A stretch of 42,015 nucleotides of DNA from Primorskyibacter sedentarius (GCF_004342065.1 NZ_SLZU01000027.1:1-42015); one strand, 5' to 3'; counted from the stretch's first letter, positions 26,109-34,149 are shown. Numbers and translations are program-made. Notes: generated by a model not told the origin, from the letters alone.

Positions 26109-26121
26109 CTGGTTGGTCCAG
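26109..26121. promoter_or_regulatory. Near-match of the regulon repeat, sulfatase side
   Basis: CTGGTTGGTCCAG keeps the same symmetry and 5-nt spacer with CTGG/CCAG arms. Confidence 0.4.
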
Positions 26122-26164
26122 TTAGTCGCAGACGCGGCGATCTGCCCCTTCCAATCCACGATAC

Positions 26165-26192
26165 TTGACATTTTGGTCCATCCAATTAAACT
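26165..26192 (+). promoter_or_regulatory. Sulfatase-lactonase promoter with an operator in its spacer
   Basis: The -35 box TTGACA (26165-26170) and -10 box TAAACT (26187-26192) are separated by 16 nt, and the spacer contains the perfect repeat TTGGTCCATCCAA (26173-26185). A protein bound there would block RNA polymerase, so repression is the natural reading. The start codon is 35 nt downstream of the -10 box. Confidence 0.65.
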
Positions 26193-26226
26193 AAGCCGGA
26201 ATATCCCTCCCAAGTCAGGCCCCTTC

Positions 26227-27681
26227 ATGACCAGCGCGACCGAATCGACGGCCCCCAAACGCCCCAACATCCTTCTGATCATCACCGACCAGCAGCGCTT
26301 TGACACGATCCGCGCCCACGGCCATGCGCATATGGACACGCCCAATCTCGACCGGCTGGCGCAGGAGGGGGTGTCCTTCTCGCAGTGTCACATCACCGCG
26401 CCCAGCTGCGTGCCCAGCCGCGCCAGCCTTTTCACCGGGTATTATCCGCATGTCACAGGGGTTATGGAGAACGAACAGGATTGGTCGAAAACCTGGGTCA
26501 GCGACCTACGCGCCTCGGGTTACACCTGCGTCAATGTCGGCAAGATGCACACCAATCCCTTCCTCGCCGAGGCCGGGTTCGACGAACGCTTCAACGTGGA
26601 AAACAAGGACCGTTACCTGCAGGGCCGGCATTACCTGGATGAATGGGACAAGGCGCTGGCCGCGCATGGCCTGATCAAGCAGCAGCGCGAACATTACCGC
26701 AAGCGCGACGATTACGGCCAGAGGCTGGGCGCCTTCGAATGGAAGCTGCCCGCGGCGCTGCATTCCGACACCTTCGTGGGGAACTTTGCGAAGTTCTGGC
26801 TTGAGACCAAGCCAAACGCGTCGCCCCTGTTCATGCAAATCGGCTTTCCCGGGCCGCATCCGCCCTATGATCCGACGCCCGAGCTGGCCGAAAAATACAT
26901 GGCGAAGGACAATATTCCGATGCCGGTCGACTCGGACGAAGACCGCGCCGGGCAGCCCTCCTACCTCGAGGAAAAGCGTCAGCATGATGCGCAGGTCGAT
27001 CACGATTCCATCCTGTGGAACCCCGACCGCACGCCCGAGGACGAACGCCGCATGCGGGCCTATTACTATGCCAATGTCGAGATGATCGACACCTCGGTGG
27101 GCGAGATCATGCAGGCGCTGGAACGCAACGGCTACATGGACGACACCGTGGTGATCTTCACCTCCGATCACGGCGATTGCCTGGGCGATCACGGGTTGTC
27201 GCAAAAATGGTCGATGTATGACGTGGTGACGCGGGTGCCGCTCATTGTCTGGGCGCCGCAACGGTTCTGCGGTGGGCGCAGCATCGACGATCTGGTGCAG
27301 CTCTTCGACCTCGGCCCGACGATCCTCGACCTGGCCGGGGTGGCATCGCCTGCCGACATGGAGGCGCAAAGCCTGCTGCCCGCACTGACCGAACAGGCCT
27401 ATACGCCACGCCAGCAGGTCTTCTGCGAACAGGCCGGCGACATGGTGATGACTGGCGCGGACTTCATAACCATGGTGCGCGAGACACGCTGGAAACTGGT
27501 CCATCTGCTGGGCTGCGACGAGGGCCAGCTGTTCGACCTGGAAGCTGACCCCGACGAGAGGCACAACCTCTGGAACGACCCCGTCCACGACGCCGAAAAG
27601 ACCCGGCTCAAAGACACCCTCCTCGAATGGCTCGTCGCCTCAAACTTTAAAACACGCGACCACATGGCAGAATTCCGATGA
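26227..27681 (+). CDS. Second type I sulfatase (formylglycine-dependent), cytoplasmic
   Basis: This 484-residue sulfatase has the signature CVPSR at residues 61-65 (C61 becomes formylglycine), a metal-binding start LLIITDQQRFDT (D21) and FTSDHGDCLGDHGLSQKWSMYD in the second half. The C-terminal region LFDLEADPDERHNLW is typical of choline-sulfatase-like members. There is no signal peptide. I use ATG 26227, since a frame from 26113 would cross the promoter. Its start is 35 nt after a -10 box, and its stop overlaps the lactonase start (ATGA). It differs clearly from the sulfatase at 14216, so the two may act on different positions or compounds. Confidence 0.88.
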   Translation: MTSATESTAPKRPNILLIITDQQRFDTIRAHGHAHMDTPNLDRLAQEGVSFSQCHITAPSCVPSRASLFTGYYPHVTGVMENEQDWSKTWVSDLRASGYTCVNVGKMHTNPFLAEAGFDERFNVENKDRYLQGRHYLDEWDKALAAHGLIKQQREHYRKRDDYGQRLGAFEWKLPAALHSDTFVGNFAKFWLETKPNASPLFMQIGFPGPHPPYDPTPELAEKYMAKDNIPMPVDSDEDRAGQPSYLEEKRQHDAQVDHDSILWNPDRTPEDERRMRAYYYANVEMIDTSVGEIMQALERNGYMDDTVVIFTSDHGDCLGDHGLSQKWSMYDVVTRVPLIVWAPQRFCGGRSIDDLVQLFDLGPTILDLAGVASPADMEAQSLLPALTEQAYTPRQQVFCEQAGDMVMTGADFITMVRETRWKLVHLLGCDEGQLFDLEADPDERHNLWNDPVHDAEKTRLKDTLLEWLVASNFKTRDHMAEFR

Positions 27682-28604
27682 CCCCGGAGAAGGACACTAT
27701 GGCACCGTTTTCCTATGCCACGCCGATCAGGCTGGCCAGCGAGTTGGCCTGGCCTGAGGGCCCCACCCTTCTGGCGGATGGGCGCATCGCCTTTGTCGAG
27801 ACCTACCGCAGCCGGATCTCGGTTCTTGACCCCGATGGCCGAGTCCGCCCGTTTGCCCAGGTCGGCGGCGGCCCCAATGCTGCCTTGGCCGGGGCGAATG
27901 GCGAGGTCTACCTGACCCAAAACGGCGGCGTGATCGGCCCTTGGCGGGCCGAGCAGATGCGTCCCCCGTCCATCCAGGTTGTTCAGCCGGATGGACGGGT
28001 CGAAGTGGTGGCGGACCGAGTGGGTTCACACCAGTTGCGGGCCCCCAACGATCTGGCCTTTGGTCCAAATGGCTGGCTCTATTTCACCGATCCGGGCGGC
28101 GCCTTTGACCCCGTGGCCCGCGACAATCCCGGCTTTATCTGCGCGCTGAAGCCCGATGGCACAGGGGTCTTGCTGGCCCAGCTTCCGCCCTGTTACCCCA
28201 ACGGCATCGTGGTGGAAGACAACGGCGATTTGGTCTGGGTGGAATCCTACACCCGCAAGGTCCAGCGCATGAGCGGCGGGACCATCAGCACGCTCTGCAC
28301 TCTGCCGGAAAACTGCACGCCGGACGGCCTGAAGATCTCTGCCCGAGGGCATTTCCTAATCACCGGTTGCGGTAGCGGCACCGTCGAGGTCATCACCCGC
28401 GACGGAGACCATGCAGGCCGCATTGCCCTTGGCAAGGTTCCGACCAATTGCCTGTTTGCAAAAGGCGGTCTAATGGTCACCGACGGCGGAGGCCCCGGGC
28501 GCAGCACCGCGGCCAACAACGACGGCGCGCTCTGGCTTGTGCCCAGGCTGTCGCTGGCGGGCCAAGAGCCATTTCCCGGGCATCTGGATGCAATTCCACC
28601 GTAA
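27678..28604 (+). CDS. SMP-30/gluconolactonase/LRE-family lactonase
   Basis: This 308-residue six-bladed beta-propeller is predicted to open sugar lactones. The metal ligands of the family are present: E27 (WPEGP), N175 (YPNGI) and D216 (TPDGL), with N124 (APNDL) as substrate-binding residue. There is no signal peptide. It is translationally coupled to the upstream sulfatase by a 4-nt overlap, suggesting that desulfation and lactone hydrolysis act on the same compound. A Ca- or Zn-dependent gluconolactonase or galactonolactonase role is inferred from the family. An alternative start at M8 is possible. Confidence 0.87.
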   Translation: MTPEKDTMAPFSYATPIRLASELAWPEGPTLLADGRIAFVETYRSRISVLDPDGRVRPFAQVGGGPNAALAGANGEVYLTQNGGVIGPWRAEQMRPPSIQVVQPDGRVEVVADRVGSHQLRAPNDLAFGPNGWLYFTDPGGAFDPVARDNPGFICALKPDGTGVLLAQLPPCYPNGIVVEDNGDLVWVESYTRKVQRMSGGTISTLCTLPENCTPDGLKISARGHFLITGCGSGTVEVITRDGDHAGRIALGKVPTNCLFAKGGLMVTDGGGPGRSTAANNDGALWLVPRLSLAGQEPFPGHLDAIPP

Positions 28605-28967
28605 TCGCTCGACTGCCCCCTTCCGGTGTTCAAGCAAACCACCGCCGGGAACCAGCAGCGCCTACCGCTCACACCGGTTCCGCAAGGCCCTGCGCTAGCT
28701 GCGCATTCCTCACATCTTCACCCGTCCAGTACCCCTAGAACAGCAACGCCAAGGCAGAGCGGTTCATCCAGCCCCTTCTATGCAAATTGGCCTTCCCGCC
28801 AGCGCGCTGTTTCGGCATGGCCCTTGCTGATCGGTCTTCCTCGCGGCCGATGCCCGTGTCGACCTGCGACCTGTCGAGCTCCGCCATGGCAACGGCGTGG
28901 ACGCCGAGAGTGTAAGCAATTTCCGAGAAGGAAGCACGGTCATGCGCGGGCCAACTAGCAACTGTGT
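28605..28967. other. Gene-free stretch after the lactonase gene
   Basis: I see no convincing gene in either direction and no strong terminator. Short frames look like decayed sequence at the junction between the catabolic block and the IS110-like remnant. Confidence 0.4.
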
Positions 28968-29913
28968 CTATCGGTTAGGCTGAAGCTGCCAAGGTGTGCC
29001 GGTTTTGATGATCGCGTTGGCGATTGTGACCAGCCTTCGTGCGATTGCGATAATGACGAGTTTATGTGGTTTTCCGCGCTCTTTGAGGCGTTTTGCGACC
29101 GGTTTGAGAACTGGATTATGACAAGTTGCGGCGAGCGCAGCCTGAAACAGCACATGTCGCAGCAATCGTTCTTCTGCCTCGCATTGCCCCGCTGTCATGC
29201 GGGACCGGCGCCAGGCCAGTCATGGCAGCGGCTTCGCCTGACGTCATCCGGCCGAGTTCAGGCAATTCGGCGATCAACATCGCCGCAGAGACAGGACCAA
29301 TTCCCGGGATTGATCGCAGTAGGTTCGCCTTTGTGGAAAAAGGCTCCACCTGCGCGATGATGGTTTCGATCCGCCGTTCGAGAGTCTCGATCTGGGTTTG
29401 GAGCACGTCTTCCAGATCGTCGTCCAAGGTCTCGACGTCGGCAGAAACACCCTGCTTCTTGCGAGCTCCCACTTGGGCTCTGAGCCGCTTGCGCATATCG
29501 ACGATTTGCCCCCTTCGCGTCGTCAAGGTTCTGAGAATACGTAGATTCTCATCTGGCAGTTCTCGCCCGACCTCCGGTCTGAATGCCATGAACCGGGCGA
29601 TGAGTTCCGCGTCGATCCGGTCAGTTTTTGCCCGCGTGCCCCGGGAAAGTGCGAAAGCCTTGATCTGTGCCGGAGGCAACTGGACAGCGACAATTCCTTC
29701 GGCGGCAAGTTTCGTCCAGACCACCCATTCATGGCCACCCGTAGCCTCAAATCCCACTTTAAAAGGGCCCGATAGCTGCTGGATCATCGCGACCAACGCA
29801 ATATGGCCGTCCGCTATGTTACTATGCCGGAACCGCATCTGGCCCGGAAGGCAGAACCCGTCCAGCCAGTCGCGCGATACGTCTATTCCAATGATGGTTG
29901 TCTCAGCTATCAT
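28968..29913 (-). pseudogene. IS110-family transposase broken by a short deletion
   Basis: The N-terminal DEDD domain is intact from ATG 29913: IIGIDVSRDWLDGF, TDRIDAELIARFMAFRPE, and the IS110 C-terminal motif LRSIPGIGPVSAAMLIAELPELG. The frame then reads GLAPVPHDSGAMRGRRTI and becomes nonsense, ending at 29116. The missing tail resumes in another frame just downstream (LRHVLFQAALAATCHNPVLK and onward to 28968). Comparing with the usual RRTIAGGRRxLRHVLF arrangement, about 17 nt appear lost near 29170. That expected sequence is from memory of the family. The element is therefore inactive, unless shifted reading rescues it. I could not find its ends. Confidence 0.82.
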
Positions 29914-30173
29914 GTCACTCTCTCTTCCTTATGCTTCGCGGTCCCGCAAAATGGGCCGCCGTCAACTGTTCGAGACGGTGAAGAGAGGCCGGATCAGCCT
30001 GCTAGAAAACGTGGTCATGCCACAAGGTGTTTAGCGCTGTATCCCACCCCGTCGCCGGTCCTGGCCGGGAGCGGTGACGGCGGATCTATCGCAGGGATGA
30101 GACACATAAGGTGTTTGATCCCGGGACTGGCCTTACACGTCTTTGTTTATGTTTTTGGCTAGTTTCTGAACCA

Positions 30174-30749
30174 TCACAGGAACGATTGGTACTCATCCAT
30201 GAAGGTCGCGACCTGCAGAAGGCCCTGTGCTTCGGATTTGTGTATCAAGGCCGCGACATCGAGTGCTGGATTCTTGAACCGTTCGCGCATGCGGCGGAGG
30301 GCCAAAATGGCCTCCGAGGGATCCAACTCAATTGTATCCGCGATGAAGTCGTCCGCAGAAATGGCCTGAATGGCATGCAGGGCCAGAATTTCTGCCGGAA
30401 AGTCAGCTAGATTGTCCGTCACGATCACAGACGCTGAAGTTGCGATGGCAGCGGCGAGAACATGATTATCGTCGGGATCCGGTAGAGCAAGTTTCTCCTC
30501 GAAAAGCTCATAACCCGTCACCAGTGCTTCGGGGAATGCTGCCTCGATGGCAGACCTTTGACGCGCACCGTCCGTATCGCCCTTCGTGATCAGGGAGATG
30601 GCTTTCTGAGTCTCGTCTAGAACGCGACTGCTCCACCGGGGCCGGAACAAACCGGCCTCGGCTAGGCTGAGCAACATGTTCCGGCGCAGCGCGCCGCCCA
30701 AGACGCAGGCATCGAGTAGGGCCGTGAACCGATCCGCATATCGGCTCAT
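30174..30749 (-). CDS. PIN-domain toxin (VapC-like RNase)
   Basis: This 191-residue protein carries the acidic PIN active site: D13 (LLDACVLGG), E46 (RVLDETQ), D91-D94 (LPDPDDNHVLAAA) and D112 with D116 (VTDNLADFP). The extended C-terminal 70 residues are helical. It is likely a ribonuclease toxin acting on RNA in the cytoplasm. Its ATG overlaps the stop of the HTH antitoxin gene by 4 nt, the usual antitoxin-first coupling. Target RNA is not known. Confidence 0.8.
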   Translation of the reverse strand: MSRYADRFTALLDACVLGGALRRNMLLSLAEAGLFRPRWSSRVLDETQKAISLITKGDTDGARQRSAIEAAFPEALVTGYELFEEKLALPDPDDNHVLAAAIATSASVIVTDNLADFPAEILALHAIQAISADDFIADTIELDPSEAILALRRMRERFKNPALDVAALIHKSEAQGLLQVATFMDEYQSFL

Positions 30750-31210
30750 ATAAGGCCATCCTCTGCATCCCTCACAGCAAGGTCGCTCAACGCATCCGAT
30801 CTGGCGGCGTCGCGCTTTTCTTTATATGCAAACAGATCATTCGCGCGGACGCGGCGGTGTCGTCCCGTCTTTGTGAACGGAATTTCTTTTTCTTCAAGAA
30901 GCTTCACAAGGAACGGGCGCGAAACGTTGAGCAAGTCTGCTGCCTGTTGCGTCGTCAGTTCCGCCTCGACAGGGATCATCCGAAACCCGCGACCGCTCGA
31001 CACGAGGCGTAACACCTCTAGCAAAGATGCCGTGAGAGCTGGTGCAAGGGTTACGGTTTGGACTTCGCCGCTTTTAAGGGCAAGCGACAGCGTAGTGGGC
31101 TCGCCTTCCCTGATCTGGGAAGCGACAATTGTTCTGAGTTGTTCAGCGTTCTTGATCTCCACCTCATCGGGCAAGCGATCAAAAAACGCCTCTTTTCTGA
31201 GGGCGGGCAT
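30746..31210 (-). CDS. HTH (excisionase/MerR-type) antitoxin of the PIN toxin
   Basis: This 154-residue protein has a DNA-binding domain at residues about 85-130 (ELTTQQAADLLNVSRPFLVKLLEEKEIPFTKTGRHRRVRANDLFAYKE), the excisionase-like winged HTH frequently paired with PIN toxins. The N-terminal half is unassigned. GGAG precedes ATG 31210. A promoter overlapping a 9-bp repeat array lies 40-65 nt upstream. It should neutralise the toxin and repress the operon. Confidence 0.78.
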   Translation of the reverse strand: MPALRKEAFFDRLPDEVEIKNAEQLRTIVASQIREGEPTTLSLALKSGEVQTVTLAPALTASLLEVLRLVSSGRGFRMIPVEAELTTQQAADLLNVSRPFLVKLLEEKEIPFTKTGRHRRVRANDLFAYKEKRDAARSDALSDLAVRDAEDGLI

Positions 31211-31246
31211 CTTGTCTCTCCAGTTCTCACGACTTGAGTTAGATAT

Positions 31247-31275
31247 AGGATAGCTTCTACTCGCAACAATCGCAA
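31247..31275 (-). promoter_or_regulatory. Promoter of the PIN/HTH toxin-antitoxin operon
   Basis: On the minus strand a -35 box TTGCGA (31275-31270), a 17-nt spacer and a -10 box TATCCT (31252-31247) lie upstream of the antitoxin. The -35 box is inside the 9-bp repeat array. Confidence 0.5.
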
Positions 31276-31315
31276 CAATCGAAACAATCGAAACAATCGA
31301 AATATTCGAAATTGA
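31262..31315. repeat. Tandem array of six 9-bp units upstream of the PIN/HTH operon
   Basis: The units are CGCAACAAT twice, CGAAACAAT twice, CGAAATATT, and CGAAATTGA. The outer units diverge, as in a decaying array. Because it covers the -35 box it may be the antitoxin operator, or a slippage-prone switch. Confidence 0.75.
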
Positions 31316-31361
31316 TTAAAGCCGTGTGAATAGGCCGCACCGAGCTGTTGTCGTAAGTTCC

Positions 31362-31941
31362 TTACACCGAACTGACCACACCCGCGTCTTCCAGCCGTCC
31401 CCTTTCCGGCAGTTCCTGCAGCGACTCTAGGCCGAAAATCATGAGGAACTGATCCGTGGTGACATAAGTGTAAGGCGCACCACGTCGCGGAGCCCGCGGC
31501 CCGGTCCCGATCAGCCCGCGCGCATCCAACCGTCCGATCAAGTCGCGGCTGATCTCCTTGCCGTCCTTGAGACCCTCCCGGGTGATAGGCGATGGAGGCC
31601 AGCACGGCGATATCGTGTTCGCGCAGATCGAGGTCCTGGTCGCCGACATCCGCGGATGCCCGGATCGACGATGCATAAGCCGACTTTGTCCGCAGCATCC
31701 ATCCACCGGCAACCTTTGCGACTTCGAAGGACCGCACCTCCAGATCGGTGACGAGGTCTTCAATGAGCAGATCAACCAAGGCCCCCTGCCCCACCACGCG
31801 TGCCAAATCCTCACGCGGTACCGGCGATGCGCTCGCAAACAGCACGGCCTCAATCCGGCGCATCCATTCGCGCCAGCGCAGGTCGGCGGGCAGGTCTTCA
31901 AGCTCCCGATCAAGCCCCTCGTCTGTATGATCCTTTGCCAT
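31362..31941 (-). pseudogene. scpB: ScpB-like segregation/condensation protein, frameshifted
   Basis: From ATG 31941 the frame encodes an ScpB-type winged-helix protein: WREWMRRIEAVLFASASPVPREDLARVV, then EHDIAVLASIAYH. At about 31580-31586 the sense moves to another frame, which continues TREGLKDGKEISRDLIGRLDARGLIGTG and PRRGAPYTYVTTDQFLMIFG to a stop at 31362. Relative to the family's usual IAYHQPITREGLKDIFGKE, a block of about 11 nt appears deleted between two ATCACC repeats, plus a smaller in-frame loss. These expected residues are from memory. ScpB normally partners SMC/ScpA in chromosome condensation; here the C-terminal half is out of frame, so function is probably lost. Confidence 0.75.
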
Positions 31942-32835
31942 CGCGCAGATCCCGTAGAGCCGGAAGGTGTCCCGCCCGGTCAACTCGCGCACAGCGCCGA
32001 GGTCCACCAGCCGGTCGCAGAACCGCCGCGCCGCGCGATTAGAACGCAGCGAGGTCAGCGCTGTCGGCGCGACCGCATCACAGTACAGAAACTTCGAAAC
32101 CGCCTCGTCCGAACCCTTTGCTCTCAGCTTCGGTGCCACCACTTGCAAGCGATTTACGCGCCGTGTCAGATCAGTGGCCTGCCTTGTCGCTTCCACAACC
32201 GCTGCGGCAATCGCTTGATGCCAGGCCAACCGAAGCTTCTCAACTGACTTTCCCAGATCGGCACGCTTGAGACCAAGCGCCGAAAGCGGCAGCACATGTG
32301 TCCGCCCAAGCGCCTGCGCCAAAGCCGCGTCGGCCAGTAGCAGGGCAGTGGCGGGATCACGCGGACGCTCCTCGATCACGGTTTGCAACACTGCTGCGGC
32401 CCGAGAGACCGGCGCTCCCTGCCCCGCATTCAACCAAATGCCGATCTGCTCCCTCTCGACCTTGGGCAGTGCCCGACGCAACGCCTTTACCGAGACCGGT
32501 CGCTCTACCGCCCGCCTCCAGGAGAGATAGTTTTCGCCCGCTGGCCCAGGGCTATCGCCGGGCTGCAAAAATGTGACGGCATCGCGCAGATCCCCAGCAC
32601 GTTCAACGCGTCCGTCGTGTATTACACAAACCTCCGCAGCGCGCAGGGCCAGACGCGCGCGTAGCAAAGTCTGGGGCACGCTCTCGTCACTCAGCACATG
32701 ATGCAGATGATTGAGTGCTGCGGCTGACAAAAACGCCACATCTTCAGGGGTTTCCACACGTCCAAGGGTGACCCAGGACGGCAGCTGCGGTAGTTTGGTC
32801 AGGTCGTCAGAGAATGCGACTGGCTGACAGGTCAT
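31942..32835 (-). CDS. DUF1403-family protein, reading through into the scpB remnant
   Basis: This protein of about 298 residues is of unknown function. It opens with LPSWVTLGRVETPEDVAFLSAAALNHL and has ETPEDVAF, LRARLALRAAEVC and SWRRAVERPVS, which I recognise as the DUF1403 family, found on alphaproteobacterial plasmids and often beside an scpB. There is no stop codon before scpB: the frame continues GICA-MAKD into the scpB start, so the product would be a DUF1403-ScpB fusion with a nonsense tail ending at 31051. A TGC where a TGA could have been (4th to 6th bases before the scpB ATG) suggests loss of a stop by one substitution. Confidence 0.72.
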
Positions 32836-33112
32836 GCCACAAGACTATCCTGCCACGGCGCTTTTCACCACTATATGATATGCAAACCGCCCCGCTCTTT
32901 TGCGCCCATATATGTCCAATAAGTTTGCATTATCGGGCATGCAAGGAAGGGACAGCAGGACAACTTCGTAATTGGCTGTTTTTAGGAAAATTACGGAGTC
33001 GAAAGCCGGCAGATCGACGTTAGCGCACTCTGATAGCCTCAACGAGGCTATGCTGAGCAAGGTGCAATGCGATGCAATCACTCTGCCGACGGTCGCTGCC
33101 GGCGTAGATGTC
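32836..33112. other. Intergenic stretch with a short hairpin
   Basis: No gene is seen. ATAGCCTC (33033-33040) and GAGGCTAT (33044-33051) form a perfect 8-bp stem with a 3-nt loop, about 60 nt beyond ccdB, and could stop transcription of the ccd operon, although no T run follows. Confidence 0.4.
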
Positions 33113-33406
33113 CTACACTCCGTCGATCAGGATATCCATTGCCCGCTTTAATGCGTCACGATGCTCGGCCAGAGAGCCAACATGGTCGCTCAGCTCAGCA
33201 CCAGGAACAGCGGCGAGTTCCTGAACACGCACGATCCACCTCGAGCCCGCCACTTCCACTGTGGGCGTAAGACCTGGGAATGCTGTGTAGCGCCCGGCTT
33301 CGCGCAGTGGCGCTACGATGCGAGACGCATCGATCCCGATCAGATCGGTTTGCAGGTCGACAACAAGCTGCCCACCCTTCAGGCGATAAAGATCAAACTG
33401 CGCCAT
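33113..33406 (-). CDS. ccdB: CcdB-like toxin
   Basis: This 97-residue toxin is of the CcdB/MazF fold, which in F plasmid poisons DNA gyrase. It starts MAQFDLYRLKGGQLVVDLQTDLI and has the family features of an SRIVAPL strand, TVEVAGSRWIV and a terminal helix (RDALKRAMDIL). The last three residues are DGV, where F CcdB has WGI; that Trp is important for gyrase poisoning, so activity may be altered. It follows ccdA by 12 nt. Role in plasmid maintenance is inferred from the family and the adjacent rep genes. Confidence 0.85.
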   Translation of the reverse strand: MAQFDLYRLKGGQLVVDLQTDLIGIDASRIVAPLREAGRYTAFPGLTPTVEVAGSRWIVRVQELAAVPGAELSDHVGSLAEHRDALKRAMDILIDGV

Positions 33407-33418
33407 GTCAGGGGACGC

Positions 33419-33640
33419 CTAGAAGCTTCTAAACCGGGTGAGCGGCAACCCATCATTGGCAACCTCCTCGGCATAGGTTGCAATTGCCGCTTTGTTCTCG
33501 GCGCGCCACAACCGATTGCGCTCGATCTTGGCTGCCTCGGCAATCGCCGCCTCGGCCAAGCGCGACATATTGAGGCCAAGCGCGCGAGCGGCTTCGGCTA
33601 CATCGCCATCCAGCGTCAGATTCACTTTTACCCGGCCCAT
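33419..33640 (-). CDS. ccdA: CcdA-like antitoxin
   Basis: This 73-residue antitoxin has an N-terminal ribbon-helix-helix (GRVKVNLTLDGDVAEAARALGLNMSRLAEAAIAEA) that binds operator DNA, and a flexible acidic tail (NKAAIATYAEEVANDGLPL) that grips CcdB. ATG 33640 has AGGAAG upstream; GTG 33646 is a possible earlier start. It is the first gene of the ccdAB operon. Confidence 0.86.
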   Translation of the reverse strand: MGRVKVNLTLDGDVAEAARALGLNMSRLAEAAIAEAAKIERNRLWRAENKAAIATYAEEVANDGLPLTRFRSF

Positions 33641-33646
33641 ATACAC

Positions 33647-34149
33647 TTCCTAACATATACGCATACTCAAGGAGTATATGCCTGAAGTAGATCGAACACA
33701 AGATGAGCCAGTTGCCACCGTCCTACCCTCTTGCCTTACAAGGAGCCTGCCTTTGGTGTGATGTTGGAGCCATTGCTCGGCACGATGCCCGCCGGCGGCC
33801 TCGGATAACACGCTGAAGGCCTGTGCAAAGGACTGGGCGCATTTTTGCACATCGGTGCCGCAGGAAAGGTACGGACCCCCTGCCCCCGACGTCGTAACTG
33901 ATCGGCCTCTACATTGCCGAATTGGCTGCACCTGCGTGGCAACGCCCGTGCCTCGTCGGTCGCAACATCCGACCAGCGCTTGACTGGCCTTGTCTGGAAC
34001 TTTGCGCAGCCGAGCCCGATCCTAGAGCGCAAAGACCGCCCCTCGACGCGAGGATCCGCTCAGAGTTGTCGGAGAACGAGCACCTTGCACTGTTTTCAAG
34101 CCGCAGCCTGCTGGAGAGGCTTACCAGAGATCCGTGGCCGCAGTGCGGA
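33647..34149. other. Gene-free stretch between ccdA and parE
   Basis: About 500 nt contain only overlapping short frames with no family resemblance. One minus-strand frame (33931 to 33650, with QKCAQSFAQAFSVLSEAAGGHR) has natural composition and may be a remnant of a lost gene, but I would not call it. Confidence 0.4.

Larger units (their letters stand above)
25956..26226. promoter_or_regulatory. Divergent control region between the TPP-enzyme and sulfatase operons
   Basis: This 271-bp AT-rich region holds two perfect and two near-perfect TTGG-N5-CCAA repeats and one well-formed promoter for the sulfatase (26165-26192). Confidence 0.65.

Noticed and set aside
31262-31315. CRISPR array
   Set aside because: The units are 9 bp and directly adjacent, with no spacers and no cas genes.
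31051-32835. Single 594-residue protein spanning DUF1403, ScpB and the tail
   Set aside because: The last ~180 residues are nonsense caused by the scpB frameshift, overlap the antitoxin gene, and include a low-complexity stretch encoded by the 9-bp repeats.
33650-33931. Possible gene on the minus strand upstream of ccdA
   Set aside because: Only part of the frame looks natural, there is no ribosome site, and no family is recognisable.
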